A stretch of DNA of 64,000 nucleotides from Opitutus terrae PB90-1 (GCF_000019965.1 NC_010571.1:3171001-3235000); one strand, 5' to 3'; counted from the first letter of the stretch, positions 16,952 through 27,345 are shown. The notes: a model not told the origin generated them from the sequence alone. Numbers and translations are program-made.

Positions 16952-18739
16952 ATGCACCGGACCCACCATTGCGCACAGCTCACCACGTCCCAACTCGGCG
17001 CGACCGTCTCACTACTCGGCTGGGTCGACACGATTCGCGACCAGGGCGGCATCATCTTCGTCGACCTGCGGGATCGGAAGGGGATCACGCAGATCCAGCT
17101 GGAGCCGCACGAGAACGCGAAGCTGGCGGAGCAGGTGAAGCAGTTGAAGCCGGAGTCGGTGATCGGGATCACCGGTAAAGTGGTGCGCCGGCCCGCGGGC
17201 ACGGAGAATCCCGCGCTGCCGACGGGCGAGGTCGAGGTGGTCGCGAGCTCGCTGGAGATTCACAACATTTCCGACACGCCGCCGTTTCCGCTGGATGACG
17301 CGGGTGGCGACAAGGTGAACGAGGATCTGCGGCTGACCTATCGCTACCTCGACCTGCGCCGGCCCAAGATGCGGAAGAACCTGCAGGTGCGGCACCGCGC
17401 CGCGAAGTCGATCCGCGACTACTTCGATGCGCAGGAGTTCATCGAGGTCGAGACGCCGGCGCTGTTCAAGAGCACGCCGGAGGGCGCGCGCGAGTATCTC
17501 GTGCCGTCGCGCATCCATCCCGGCCAGTTCTACGCGCTCTCGCAATCGCCGCAGCAGTTCAAGCAGATCCTGATGGTCGCCGGCGTGGAAAAGTATTTCC
17601 AGATCGCCCGCTGCTTTCGCGATGAAGACTTGCGTGCTGATCGGCAGATGGAGTTCACCCAGGTCGACGTCGAGGCGTCGTTCGTGACGCGCGAGGACAT
17701 TTACGCGCTGTTCGAGGGCATGCTGAAGAAGGTGTGGAAGGACGTGCTCGACGTCGACATTCCCACGCCGTTCCCGCGAATGGCGTTTCACGACGCGATG
17801 AACCGCTACGGCGTCGACAAGCCCGATGTGCGGTTCGCGCTCGAACTCGCCGACTTTTCCGAGCTGTTCAAGAACTCCGCGTTCAAGGTGTTTCAGTCGA
17901 CGGTCGCCGGCGGCGGCGTCGTGAAGGCGCTCAACGCGAAGGGCCTCGCCGATCTCACGCAGGGCGAACTGAAGTCGATGGAGGACACCGCGAAATCGCT
18001 CGGCGCGAAGGGCCTCGCGTTCATCAAGGTCGAGGGCGGCGAGTGGAAGTCGCCGATCGTGAAATTCTTCACCGAGCCCGAAAAGGCCGAGCTGACGAAG
18101 CGGCTCAACATCGAGGAAGGCGACATCATCTTCTTTGCGGCGGCGCCGTGGGAGAAGGCATGCGCGATCCTCGGCCGGCTGCGGCTCGAGTCGGCGGCGT
18201 TCCTGCAAAAGCGGGGTAAGCTCACGATCCGGCACGACGACTGGCAGTTCCTGTGGGTGATCGATTTCCCGCTGATGACCTACGACGAAGCGGAAAATCG
18301 CTACGTCGCGACGCATCACCCGTTCACCGCGCCGGTGCCGGACGACACGCAATATCTCGACAGCGATCCGAAGAAAGTCCGCGGCCAGCACTACGACGTC
18401 GTGCTGAACGGCATGGAACTGGGCGGCGGCTCGATCCGAATTCACCAACCGGTGCTGCAGAAGAAGGTGTTCGAGGACGTGCTGAAGATTCCGCAGGACG
18501 TCGTCGAGAGCCGGTTCGGCTACATGCTGAAGGCGTTCACCTACGGCGCGCCGCCGCACGGCGGGATCGCGTTCGGGCTCGACCGGATGGTGGCGCTGCT
18601 CTGCGGGACGACGAGCATCCGCGACGTGATTGCCTTCCCAAAGACGCAGAAGGGGCAGGACCTCATGGCGCAGAGCCCGACGCCGGTGACGCCGCGGCAG
18701 CTGAAGGATCTGCACATCCAGACGGTGATGCCGGAGTAA
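16952..18739 (+). CDS. aspS: Aspartyl-tRNA synthetase (bacterial type)
   Basis: AspRS charges tRNA-Asp. The 595-residue protein has an N-terminal OB fold (LLGWVDTIRDQGGIIFVDLRDR), the class II catalytic core with FIEVETPALFKSTPEGAREYLVP, motif 2 in RCFRDEDLRADRQMEFTQVD, the bacterial insertion (GAD) domain in the middle (about 290-420), and motif 3 in GIAFGLDRMVALLCG. ATG 16952 gives the conserved N-terminus; the frame is open farther upstream, but that sequence does not resemble AspRS. Whether the enzyme also makes Asp-tRNA-Asn cannot be decided here, because no asparagine or gatCAB genes are in view. Confidence 0.97.
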   Translation: MHRTHHCAQLTTSQLGATVSLLGWVDTIRDQGGIIFVDLRDRKGITQIQLEPHENAKLAEQVKQLKPESVIGITGKVVRRPAGTENPALPTGEVEVVASSLEIHNISDTPPFPLDDAGGDKVNEDLRLTYRYLDLRRPKMRKNLQVRHRAAKSIRDYFDAQEFIEVETPALFKSTPEGAREYLVPSRIHPGQFYALSQSPQQFKQILMVAGVEKYFQIARCFRDEDLRADRQMEFTQVDVEASFVTREDIYALFEGMLKKVWKDVLDVDIPTPFPRMAFHDAMNRYGVDKPDVRFALELADFSELFKNSAFKVFQSTVAGGGVVKALNAKGLADLTQGELKSMEDTAKSLGAKGLAFIKVEGGEWKSPIVKFFTEPEKAELTKRLNIEEGDIIFFAAAPWEKACAILGRLRLESAAFLQKRGKLTIRHDDWQFLWVIDFPLMTYDEAENRYVATHHPFTAPVPDDTQYLDSDPKKVRGQHYDVVLNGMELGGGSIRIHQPVLQKKVFEDVLKIPQDVVESRFGYMLKAFTYGAPPHGGIAFGLDRMVALLCGTTSIRDVIAFPKTQKGQDLMAQSPTPVTPRQLKDLHIQTVMPE

Positions 18740-18769
18740 GCCGGACGTCGCGAGGGTGGGGCCGTTGAG

Positions 18770-18788
18770 GGCGCAGCAAGGCTGCGCC
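18770..18788. repeat. Short perfect hairpin after aspS
   Basis: Stem GGCGCAGC / GCTGCGCC with loop AAG, 31 bases after the aspS stop. It is not followed by a T run, so it is either a Rho-dependent 3' end structure or a REP-like palindrome. Confidence 0.5.
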
Positions 18789-18865
18789 CCGGCGGACAGG
18801 TCAACGAGCTACGCCGGCCGGGCTGGACCCGTTATGCCAGAACGCATCGGGGCGATCTCCGATGC

Positions 18866-18881
18866 TGGCATTGCTCCTGCT
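18866..18881 (+). promoter_or_regulatory. Candidate sigma-54-type element upstream of amt (weak)
   Basis: TGGCAT-N5-CTGCT matches the -24/-12 pattern with correct GG-to-GC spacing. It would, however, place the transcript start only about five bases before the amt start codon, so it needs caution. Confidence 0.25.
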
Positions 18882-18896
18882 TTCGGGCGGTTGCAC

Positions 18897-20324
18897 ATGA
18901 ACAAAGCACCGTCCCTTCCCCTGCGCGTATTCGCGTTGCTATGTCTCCTCACCCTGGGTGCGTTTTCTGCGTCGGCCGAGCAGACCGCCGCCACGCCCCC
19001 GGAGCCCACCGTCGAACAGCGGCTGGCCGACCTGGAAGCGTATGTGAACAACACCGCCCGAACGCCCGACGTGGCCTCGAAGATTCCGGGGCCGGGGCCG
19101 GGCCACAACGCCTGGCAGATGACCAGCACCGCGCTCGTGCTCTTCATGACGCTGCCGGGTCTGGCGCTGTTCTACGGGGGCTTGGTGCGCCGGAAGAATG
19201 TGCTCTCCGTGCTCGCGCAGTGCCTCGGGATCGCGGGCCTCGTGACGATCCTCTGGTGGGCGGTGGGCTACAGCCTGTCGTTCTCCGGCGGCAACGCGTT
19301 CATCGGCGATCTCGCGAACCGCTTCCTCAACGGCGTGGAGCCGGGGAACACCGGTGCGGGGTATTACTGGATCAGCGACACGATGTGGTCGATGTTCCAG
19401 CTAACCTTCGCGATCATCACGCCGGCGCTGATCCTCGGCGCGATCGCCGAGCGGATGAAGTTCTCCGCGGTGCTCGTCTTCGTCACGATCTGGATGTTTC
19501 TCGTCTACTTTCCCTTCGCGCACATGGTCTGGTCCGGCACCGGTTTGATGTGCGGACCGCTCAATCCGAACGCCGCGATCAAGGCGATCGACTTCGCCGG
19601 CGGCACCGTGGTCCACATGACCTCGGGCTGGAGCGCGCTGGTGCTCTGCCTGATCCTCGGCAAGCGCAATGGCTACGGCAAGGTCGCCATGCCGCCGCAC
19701 TCGATGGTGCTCTGTATGGTCGGCACCGGCATGCTGTGGGTGGGCTGGTATGGCTTCAATGCGGGCTCGGCGCTCGGTGCCGACGCGATCGCGTCGAATG
19801 CGTTCGCGACCACCACGCTCGCCGCCGCCACCGCCGGTTTCGTCTGGGCGCTGGCTGAGTGGATCCTGCGCGGCAAACCGAGCGTCCTCGGCTTCTGCTC
19901 CGGCATCGTGGCCGGACTGGTGGTGATCACCCCGGGCGCCGGATTCGTGACCGCCTCGTCCTCGGTGATCATCGGTATCGCGGCTGGGATCATCCCGTTC
20001 CTGGCGGTGGCCTACCTGAAGAAACTGCTCGGCTACGATGACGCGCTGGACACCTTCGGCGTGCACGGCGTGGGCGGCACGTTGGGCGCAATTCTCACGG
20101 GCGTGTTCGCCGATGAGAAGGCGAACTCGGTCGTGGCGGGGTTGAAGGACGGCCTGCTCGGCAATCAGCTGAAAGCGGTGCTGCTGACGATTGTCTGGTC
20201 GGTGGTCGCCACGGCGGTGATCGCCTTCCTGGTCAAGGTGATCGTCGGCCTGCGCTCGTCGCCGGAGGCGGAATCGGCCGGTCTGGACATCACGGAACAC
20301 GGCGAAGAGGGCTACATCGCCTGA
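18897..20324 (+). CDS. amt: Ammonium transporter (Amt family)
   Basis: Amt proteins conduct ammonium across the inner membrane as trimers and are blocked by P-II proteins when nitrogen is plentiful. The 475-residue protein begins with a signal peptide (LPLRVFALLCLLTLGAFSASA), then a short predicted coiled segment (TVEQRLADLEAYVNN), and about 11 membrane helices. The pore histidines are visible in GTVVHMTSGWSAL and FGVHGVGG. The chosen ATG (18897) directly precedes the signal peptide. Four P-II genes follow, the first after 23 bases, consistent with the classic amtB-glnK pairing. Confidence 0.96.
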   Translation: MNKAPSLPLRVFALLCLLTLGAFSASAEQTAATPPEPTVEQRLADLEAYVNNTARTPDVASKIPGPGPGHNAWQMTSTALVLFMTLPGLALFYGGLVRRKNVLSVLAQCLGIAGLVTILWWAVGYSLSFSGGNAFIGDLANRFLNGVEPGNTGAGYYWISDTMWSMFQLTFAIITPALILGAIAERMKFSAVLVFVTIWMFLVYFPFAHMVWSGTGLMCGPLNPNAAIKAIDFAGGTVVHMTSGWSALVLCLILGKRNGYGKVAMPPHSMVLCMVGTGMLWVGWYGFNAGSALGADAIASNAFATTTLAAATAGFVWALAEWILRGKPSVLGFCSGIVAGLVVITPGAGFVTASSSVIIGIAAGIIPFLAVAYLKKLLGYDDALDTFGVHGVGGTLGAILTGVFADEKANSVVAGLKDGLLGNQLKAVLLTIVWSVVATAVIAFLVKVIVGLRSSPEAESAGLDITEHGEEGYIA

Positions 20325-20335
20325 GCGCAACCTGA

Positions 20336-20686
<351 letters not shown>

Positions 20687-20706
20687 CGAGGTTCGGTTGA
20701 TACAGA

Positions 20707-20808
20707 GAGCTGCGGCGGCAGGACAGGCGCTCCCACACACACATTGCGCCGCCGCAGCTCCGCTTCAGCCCGTGGGGGACGCCGCTGGCTTTCAGCCAAC
20801 CCACGGGC
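20707..20808. repeat. Two strong hairpins between P-II genes 1 and 2
   Basis: First: 13-bp perfect stem GAGCTGCGGCGGC (20707-20719) / GCCGCCGCAGCTC (20748-20760) with a 28-base loop. Second: GCCCGTGGG (20768-20776) / CCCACGGGC (20800-20808) with an inner GGCT/AGCC hairpin. Neither has a T tract. They may mark the 3' end of the amt-glnK1 message or be REP-type insertions; the CCCACGGGCGGG end resembles repeat family C. Confidence 0.6.
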
Positions 20809-20911
20809 GGGGCGCCGGTGACACGTGGGAGCGTCACGCTCGGGTCACAAAAGTGAGAGGCCCCGCACGGGAGGCGGCGCAGGTGAACGAACTTGCGTCT
20901 ATCAGCCGCAA

Positions 20912-20927
20912 GGGCTTGCACCTTGCT
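20912..20927 (+). promoter_or_regulatory. Candidate sigma-54 promoter of P-II gene 2
   Basis: GGGCTT-N5-TTGCT has the GG and GC doublets at the -24/-12 spacing (12 bases between the two G positions). Predicted start is about 33 bases before the ATG at 20971, a normal leader length. Confidence 0.4.
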
Positions 20928-20958
20928 CCCTAGCCGCCTAACTACCGGTTCAGCTTAA

Positions 20959-21309
<351 letters not shown>

Positions 21310-21333
21310 GCCGGTCGCGTTGGGATCTTTCGC

Positions 21334-21361
21334 AAGCCAGCCCGAGAGGGCTGGCTTTTTT
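21334..21361 (+). terminator. Rho-independent terminator after P-II gene 2
   Basis: Perfect stem AAGCCAGCCC / GGGCTGGCTT with GAGA loop, continuing directly into a run of T (21356-21361). It ends transcription 25 bases after the stop codon. Confidence 0.9.
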
Positions 21362-21397
21362 GTAGGTGCCGTGGATGACGCAGACGGAGGTGGCGCT

Positions 21398-21413
21398 TGG
21401 TATCGAACCTGCT
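21398..21413 (+). promoter_or_regulatory. Candidate sigma-54 promoter of P-II gene 3
   Basis: TGGTAT-N5-CTGCT followed by TTTT fits -24/-12 spacing. It lies between the terminator of gene 2 and the ATG of gene 3 and would give a leader of about 18 bases. A gene after a terminator needs its own promoter, which supports the call. Confidence 0.45.
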
Positions 21414-21423
21414 TTTTGGATGA

Positions 21424-22207
<784 letters not shown>

Positions 22208-22219
22208 TCGAAGGCAGCG

Positions 22220-23059
22220 TCAGGTCAGCGCGCGGGCGCGGAGCCGGAACTGCCGCGGCGTCACGCCGTGCTGTCGACGGAACAAGTGGTAGAAATGGCT
22301 AAGACTCTCGAAGCCTGCGGCCAGCGAGATGTCGGCGATGGCGCGACTGGAGAACTGCAGCTCCACCGCAGCCCAATCGAGTCGTTGCGCGTTGACCAGA
22401 TCCGTGGGCGTGACGCCGTGCACGCGACGAACCATCCGCGCGAGATGCTCGGGCGAGCAGCCGGCGAGCCGGACCAGCTGGTTCACGCCGCCGGCGAGCT
22501 TTTGCGGATCGGAGAGCTCCCTACGCGCTGCGGCGAGCCATGCGGGCTCGGTCGCCTGTCGCTCGGGCGCTTCGCGCTCGCGCAGCAGGTGAAAGAGATT
22601 GAGCAGGAAACGATCAACATCGGCGATTGTGAGGGTGCGGAGGCTCGCCAGTTCACGCGCGGCTTGGTCCAGTGCCCGCAACTCGGCCCCGGATAGCTGC
22701 ACGCCGAGCGGCATCGCCGCATCGTGCCACCACGCGCCGCGGTGCCGGGCAAAATAGCGCCTGCGGGCGGCCGCGAGCAGATCGCGGCGGAGCGCGAAAT
22801 TGCAGACCGTGCCGCCGTTCTCGCCGGCGCCGAGGAAGTGATGGCGGTCGAGCGGACGAATGAAAACCAGCCGACCGCGGCCGAGCTCGGTGGTGACGCC
22901 GTTCACCGTGTGCCGCATGACGCCTTCCGAGACCCAGAACACCTCAGGATAGTCGTGGTCATGCAGCGGGAATTCCTCGCCGACGGCCTTGTGCGACCAG
23001 GAGATCTGCGCCACTCGGCGGGCGGACATCAGCCGGTTCCAACGAAGGGTCAGGGACAT
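22220..23059 (-). CDS. AraC-family regulator with cupin sensor domain
   Basis: The 279-residue protein has an N-terminal cupin-like ligand domain (EEFPLHDHDYPEVFWVSEG, a typical metal/sugar-binding fold) and a C-terminal double helix-turn-helix (residues ~180-275; ADISLAAGFESLSHFYHLFRRQHGVTPRQFR is its second half, seen as LAAGFESLSHFYHLFR and GVTPRQFR). The first recognition helix region (VRLAGCSPEHLARMVRRVHG) is also clear. It is divergent from the isomerase/oxidoreductase fusion with only 69 bases between the start codons, which makes that gene its most likely target. The small molecule sensed is probably a carbohydrate, by analogy only. Start ATG 23059; the frame is open much farther upstream, but only as antisense to the neighbour. 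Confidence 0.9.
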   Translation of the reverse strand: MSLTLRWNRLMSARRVAQISWSHKAVGEEFPLHDHDYPEVFWVSEGVMRHTVNGVTTELGRGRLVFIRPLDRHHFLGAGENGGTVCNFALRRDLLAAARRRYFARHRGAWWHDAAMPLGVQLSGAELRALDQAARELASLRTLTIADVDRFLLNLFHLLREREAPERQATEPAWLAAARRELSDPQKLAGGVNQLVRLAGCSPEHLARMVRRVHGVTPTDLVNAQRLDWAAVELQFSSRAIADISLAAGFESLSHFYHLFRRQHGVTPRQFRLRARALT

Positions 23060-23128
23060 CAATAAACAGCAAGAAAACATCGGCGCGGCGACAAGACAGA
23101 TCGCGGCGGGCGGCGCTAGAGTCGGCGG

Positions 23129-25063
23129 ATGACCCCACGGCTTTCTTTCATTACCGCGAACTTCGTCGCCCGGCAGCTGGGCTATCATATGCCCAAAGGC
23201 TGGATGCAGGGCGACGACGCGGCGCAGGCGTGGTTTGCGCCGCTCGCCACGTTCCCGGAACGGTTCGAGGCGATGCTGCAGGAGGTGAAGCGACTCGGCT
23301 TCACGGCGATCGATCTCTGGGGTGCGCACCTGCACTGGCGCTGGGCGACGCAGGTGCACCTCGAGCACGCGCGGGCGCTGCTCGCGCAGCACCAGCTTCC
23401 GGTGCGCAGCTACGCGGCGTGGGTTCCCGGGGACGGGACCGACCTGCGGGCGGCGTGCCGGTTCTGCCAGCAGCTCGAGATCCCGATCATCGCCGGACAC
23501 ATCGAACACTTCGCTCACAACCGCGCGGAAGCGGTCGCGATCCTCCGCGAGCATGGCGTTGCCTATGCGATCGAGAATCATCCGGAAAAGAACGCGGCGG
23601 AGGTGCGGGCCAAGATGGGCGAGGGCGACGAGGACGTGGTGGGCGTGGCGCTCGACACGGGCTGGTGTCTGACGCGCGGCTGGGATCCCGTCGCGGCATT
23701 GCAAGAGCTGGGTCCGCGCGTGATGGCTGTGCACTTGAAGGATGTGAAGCCGCCGCGCGCACAGAAGTCCGGTTTCGAAATGACCGATATGGGGCACGAG
23801 ACGTGCCGGCTCGGCACGGGCCTCCTGCCTTTGACGACGTTCCTGACCGCGCTCCGGCAGCGGGATTTTCGCGGGCCGATCGGACTCGAGCACGAGCCGG
23901 AGGATTTCGACCCGAGCGAGGATCTGCGACAGGGGCGGCTTTTTGTGGAGCACGAGTGGGCCGCGGTCGAGGTCAAGGAGAGTGTGCCGCCGCTGCGCGT
24001 CGCGGTGGTGGGCTGCGGCAACATCGCGAACGCCTACGGCGACGCGATGCGGACGCATCCACAGATCCAGATCTTGGGCGCGAGCGATCTCGACCGGGCG
24101 CGGGCGACTGCGTGGGTGGAGAAGAACGGCGGACGTGTTTACGGCTCGCTGCAGGACGTGCTGGCCGATCCGGCCGTCGAGGCGGTGGTGAACCTCACGA
24201 TCCAGAACGCCCACGTGGAGGTGGTGACGCGCTCGCTTGCGGCGGGGAAGCATGTTCACACGGAGAAACCGCTGGCGCCGACACGCGCCGAGGCGAAAAG
24301 GCTGGTGGACTTTGCGGCGGCGCGCGGGCTGCGGCTGAGCAGTGCGCCGGTGACTTGGCTTGGCGAAGCGCAGCAAACGGCGTGGAAGCTGGTGCGCGAC
24401 GGGCGCATCGGGACGCCGCGCGTGGCGTATGCGGCGGTCGATTGGGCGCGCATCGAGTCGTGGCATCCGAATCCTGTCCCGTTCTACGCGGTGGGACCGG
24501 TGTTTGATGTGGGCGTTTATCCGCTCGCGCTGCTGACGGCGTGGTTCGGCCCGGTGGCGAAGGTCACTGCGGGCGGTGGGATCGTGCTGCCGAATCGCCG
24601 GACGAAGTCAGGCGAGTCATTCACGTTGAAAACCGAGGACTGGATCGTGGCGGTGCTGGAATTTCGGAATGGGCTGCGCGCGCGGTTGACGGCGAATTTT
24701 TATGTGGGCGACCCGGCGCCGAATCGTGCGGGATTGGAGATCCACGGTGACGAAGGATCGATCGCGACGGAGTGGTTCGCGGCGACCGCGCCGGTGAAGC
24801 TGGGCGCGGCTGGCGGCAGCTATCATCGCGTGCGGCCGGTGCGTCCGTCGGCGGGCGAGGGGCCATGGTGGTGCGACTGGGGCGCCGGCGTGCTCGAACT
24901 CTGGCGCGGGCTGCGGTTCAACCAGCCGCATCCGACCGGCGGCGCACACGCGGCGCATGTGGTCGACGTGATGGAGAGCGTGCACCGCGCGATCCGAGAA
25001 CAGCGCGCGGTGGAGCTGACGAGCGAGTTTCCCGCGCCTGAGCCGCTCACGTGGGCGAAGTGA
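23129..25063 (+). CDS. Sugar isomerase/epimerase - Gfo/Idh/MocA oxidoreductase fusion
   Basis: The 644-residue protein joins two enzymes. Residues 1-270 form a xylose-isomerase-like TIM barrel (RLGFTAIDLWGAHLHW, GVAYAIENHPEK, VGVALDTGWCLTRG, VMAVHLKDVK, GPIGLEHEPED) with the Glu/Asp/His metal ligands of that family. Residues ~285-640 form an NAD(P)-dependent Gfo/Idh/MocA oxidoreductase: Rossmann motif VAVVGCGNIANAYG, then AGKHVHTEKPLAPT with the conserved EKP, and the C-terminal alpha/beta domain. In many bacteria these are separate neighbouring genes in sugar or inositol catabolism; here they could pass an intermediate within one polypeptide. ATG 23129. Likely controlled by the divergent AraC-type regulator. 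The substrate is unknown. Confidence 0.9.
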   Translation: MTPRLSFITANFVARQLGYHMPKGWMQGDDAAQAWFAPLATFPERFEAMLQEVKRLGFTAIDLWGAHLHWRWATQVHLEHARALLAQHQLPVRSYAAWVPGDGTDLRAACRFCQQLEIPIIAGHIEHFAHNRAEAVAILREHGVAYAIENHPEKNAAEVRAKMGEGDEDVVGVALDTGWCLTRGWDPVAALQELGPRVMAVHLKDVKPPRAQKSGFEMTDMGHETCRLGTGLLPLTTFLTALRQRDFRGPIGLEHEPEDFDPSEDLRQGRLFVEHEWAAVEVKESVPPLRVAVVGCGNIANAYGDAMRTHPQIQILGASDLDRARATAWVEKNGGRVYGSLQDVLADPAVEAVVNLTIQNAHVEVVTRSLAAGKHVHTEKPLAPTRAEAKRLVDFAAARGLRLSSAPVTWLGEAQQTAWKLVRDGRIGTPRVAYAAVDWARIESWHPNPVPFYAVGPVFDVGVYPLALLTAWFGPVAKVTAGGGIVLPNRRTKSGESFTLKTEDWIVAVLEFRNGLRARLTANFYVGDPAPNRAGLEIHGDEGSIATEWFAATAPVKLGAAGGSYHRVRPVRPSAGEGPWWCDWGAGVLELWRGLRFNQPHPTGGAHAAHVVDVMESVHRAIREQRAVELTSEFPAPEPLTWAK

Positions 25064-25150
25064 GGGCGAAAATCCGAAGCACGAAATTCGAAATCCGAGG
25101 GAAGCACGAAGTCCGAATGAGCGAAAAGGCTGGGGCCAGCGCAGGACGTT

Positions 25151-25214
25151 GTAGCCGGGCTCGGTGAGCCCGGCAGCGAGCAACCATGCCGGCCGGGGTC
25201 AACGACCCCGGCTA
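25151..25214. repeat. Composite palindrome, family B (GTAGCC...GGCTAC)
   Basis: Begins GTAGCCGGGCTCGGTGAGCC (hairpin GGGCTC/GAGCCC) and ends ACCCCGGCTAC after a second GGGGTC/GACCCC hairpin. It lies downstream of the fusion gene. Preceded at 25064-25120 by degenerate CGAAATCCGAA-type micro-repeats. Confidence 0.65.
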
Positions 25215-25220
25215 CAGCGG

Positions 25221-25257
25221 AAAAACAAAGAGCCGCGACGAGGGCGTCGCGGCTCTT
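25221..25257 (-). terminator. Rho-independent terminator of thrS
   Basis: A perfect 13-bp stem (25228-25240 / 25245-25257) with loop AGGG on the plus strand. Read on the minus strand it is followed by TTTGTTTTT (complement of 25221-25229). Its core GCCGCGACG-AGGG is shared with intergenic hairpins at 33004 and (with altered stem) 36081, so the terminator may derive from a repeat. Confidence 0.8.
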
Positions 25258-25300
25258 GAAGTGAGCGGACGGCTCGGAGAGCCGTCCCTACCGTGGGGGA

Positions 25301-27214
25301 TCAGGCGGTCTTCTTCGCGGGGAGCGCGCGGGTCGCGATCTCGGTCTTGAGCTTCGCGATGTAGGCATCGGCGGTCATGACGCCCTCGTCGCCGCGAGCG
25401 CGGGAGCGCACCGACACGCTGTTCGCCTCGGCCTCTTTTTGACCAATGACGAGCGTGTAGGGGACCTTGTCGATTTCGGCGCGACGGATCTTGGCGCCCA
25501 GCTTGTCGCTGTGCTCGTCGAGCGTGGCGCGGAAGTTTTCCGCCTTCAGCCGGCCGAGCAGTGCACGGGCGTAGTCAGCGACCTTGTCACTGATCGGCAC
25601 GAGCCGCACCTGTTCGGGCGCGAGCCAGGCCGGGAAGTCGCCAGCGAAGTGCTCGATCAGCACGCCGCAGAACCGCTCCATCGAGCCGAACGGTGCGCGG
25701 TGAATCATCACCGGCCGATGCGGTTGGTTGTCGGCGCCGATGTAGCTGAGGTCGAAGCGCACGGGCAGGTTGTAATCGACCTGCACGGTGCCGAGCTGCC
25801 ACTCGCGGCCGATCACGTCCTTGATGACGAAATCGATCTTCGGCCCGTAGAACGCGGCCTCGCCGGGCTCCTCGGTGAACGGCACGCCGAGCGTCTTCGC
25901 CGCCTCGCGGCAGGCGTTCTCGGCCTTGTCCCAGTTGGCGGCGTCGCCGGTGTATTTGTTCGAATCCGGATCGCGGAGACCGACGCGCACGCGGTAGTCG
26001 GCCATACCGAGCGTGCTCAGGATGATCTTCACGAGCGAGAGGCAGCCGAGCACCTCGGCGGCGACCTGCTCCTCAGTGCAGAACAGGTGCGCGTCGTCCT
26101 GGGTGAAGCCCCGGACGCGGGTCATACCGTTGAGCTCGCCGGACTGTTCCCAGCGGTAAACGGTGCCGAACTCCGCGAGCCGCACGGGCAGGTCGCGGTA
26201 GGAGTGCGGCTGCGAAGCGAAGATCTTGATGTGATGAGGGCAGTTCATCGGCTTCAGCATGAAGCCGCTGAGCAACTGGTCGTCGGGGCGGACGCGATCG
26301 GGGGCGATCGACTCCTTGCCAGTGCGCGCGTTGATTTGCGCGGCGAGATTCGCCGACACCGCTTCGAGCCGGGCGAACGCCTCGGCGCACGAGCAGTTTT
26401 CGCCGATCGCCTTCGCGAGCGAGTCGGTCTCGAAGATGGGAGAGAACTGCGAGTCCTTGTAGTAGGGGAAGTGGCCGGAGGTCTTGTAGAGCTCGAGCTT
26501 GCCGATGTGCGGTGTGAACACCTGCTGGTAGCCCTGCTTGCGGAGCTCCTCGCTGATGAAGTTCTGCAGCTCCTGCCGGATCACGGCGCCATTGGGCGTC
26601 CAGAGCACGAGACCCTGGCCCACGTCTTCGTCGATGTGGAAAAGCTTCAGGTCCTTGCCGAGCTTGCGATGATCGCGAGCCTTGGCCTGCTCCTGGCGTT
26701 CGAGATACTGCGCGAGTTCCTCCTTGGTCGGGAAGGCGGTCCCGTAGATGCGCTGGAGCTGTTTGTTCTTCTCGTCGCCGCGGTGATAGGCACCGGCGAT
26801 CGTGAGCAGCTTGAACGCCTTCAGCTTGGAGGTGTAGCGGACGTGCGTGCCGGCGCAGAGGTCGACGAACTCGCCGTTCTGGTAGAACGAGATTTTCTCG
26901 TCGGCAGGGATGTCGGCGAGCCGGCCGAGCTTGTAGCGCTCCTGACCGCGGGCCTTGATGATCTGCACGGCCTCGTCGCGGGAGACCTCCTTGCGGAGGA
27001 ATGGCTGGTTTTCGTCGGCGATCTTCTTCATCTCCGCCTCGATACGAGTGAGGTCTTCGGCGGTGAATTTGTGATCGAGGTCGATGTCGTAATAGAACCC
27101 CGTGTCCGTCGGCGGTCCGATGTCGAGCTTCGCGTCCGGAAAGAGGCGAAGGACGGCGGTCGCAAGAATGTGCGACCCCGAGTGACGGAGTTCTTCGAGC
27201 GGAGTCATGGCCAT
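25301..27214 (-). CDS. thrS: Threonyl-tRNA synthetase without TGS domain
   Basis: ThrRS charges tRNA-Thr and edits Ser-tRNA-Thr. The 637-residue protein begins at the editing domain: HSGSH (11-15) and LCAGTHV (Cys120, His124) are its metal-site motifs. The ~60-residue N-terminal TGS domain of typical bacterial ThrRS is missing, and I see no frame encoding it upstream. The class II core has the zinc Cys in KPMNCPHH, motif 2 around TVYRWEQSGELNGMTRVRGF, His in DDAHLFC and motif 3 near APFGSMERFCGVL. About 50 extra residues (~264-316, with ENCSC) sit just before FMLKPMNCP. The C-terminal anticodon-binding domain is normal. ATG at 27214 or the next Met two codons on. Confidence 0.96.
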   Translation of the reverse strand: MAMTPLEELRHSGSHILATAVLRLFPDAKLDIGPPTDTGFYYDIDLDHKFTAEDLTRIEAEMKKIADENQPFLRKEVSRDEAVQIIKARGQERYKLGRLADIPADEKISFYQNGEFVDLCAGTHVRYTSKLKAFKLLTIAGAYHRGDEKNKQLQRIYGTAFPTKEELAQYLERQEQAKARDHRKLGKDLKLFHIDEDVGQGLVLWTPNGAVIRQELQNFISEELRKQGYQQVFTPHIGKLELYKTSGHFPYYKDSQFSPIFETDSLAKAIGENCSCAEAFARLEAVSANLAAQINARTGKESIAPDRVRPDDQLLSGFMLKPMNCPHHIKIFASQPHSYRDLPVRLAEFGTVYRWEQSGELNGMTRVRGFTQDDAHLFCTEEQVAAEVLGCLSLVKIILSTLGMADYRVRVGLRDPDSNKYTGDAANWDKAENACREAAKTLGVPFTEEPGEAAFYGPKIDFVIKDVIGREWQLGTVQVDYNLPVRFDLSYIGADNQPHRPVMIHRAPFGSMERFCGVLIEHFAGDFPAWLAPEQVRLVPISDKVADYARALLGRLKAENFRATLDEHSDKLGAKIRRAEIDKVPYTLVIGQKEAEANSVSVRSRARGDEGVMTADAYIAKLKTEIATRALPAKKTA

Positions 27215-27345
27215 GGCGTATGTTGGTTGTGGTCCTGCCTACGATTGCAGGGCCGGAAGGAACAGAGCGCCGCGAAACCCGGGGCGTGTCAATCCGCGGA
27301 ACAGAACAGCCGTGGCAGTAACGGGCAAGACGGTGTGCCCGAGCC

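Noticed and set aside
23060-24466. Upstream extension of the AraC-type gene frame
   Set aside because: The extension is antisense to the isomerase/oxidoreductase fusion and lacks any conserved sequence; the cupin domain starts right after ATG 23059.
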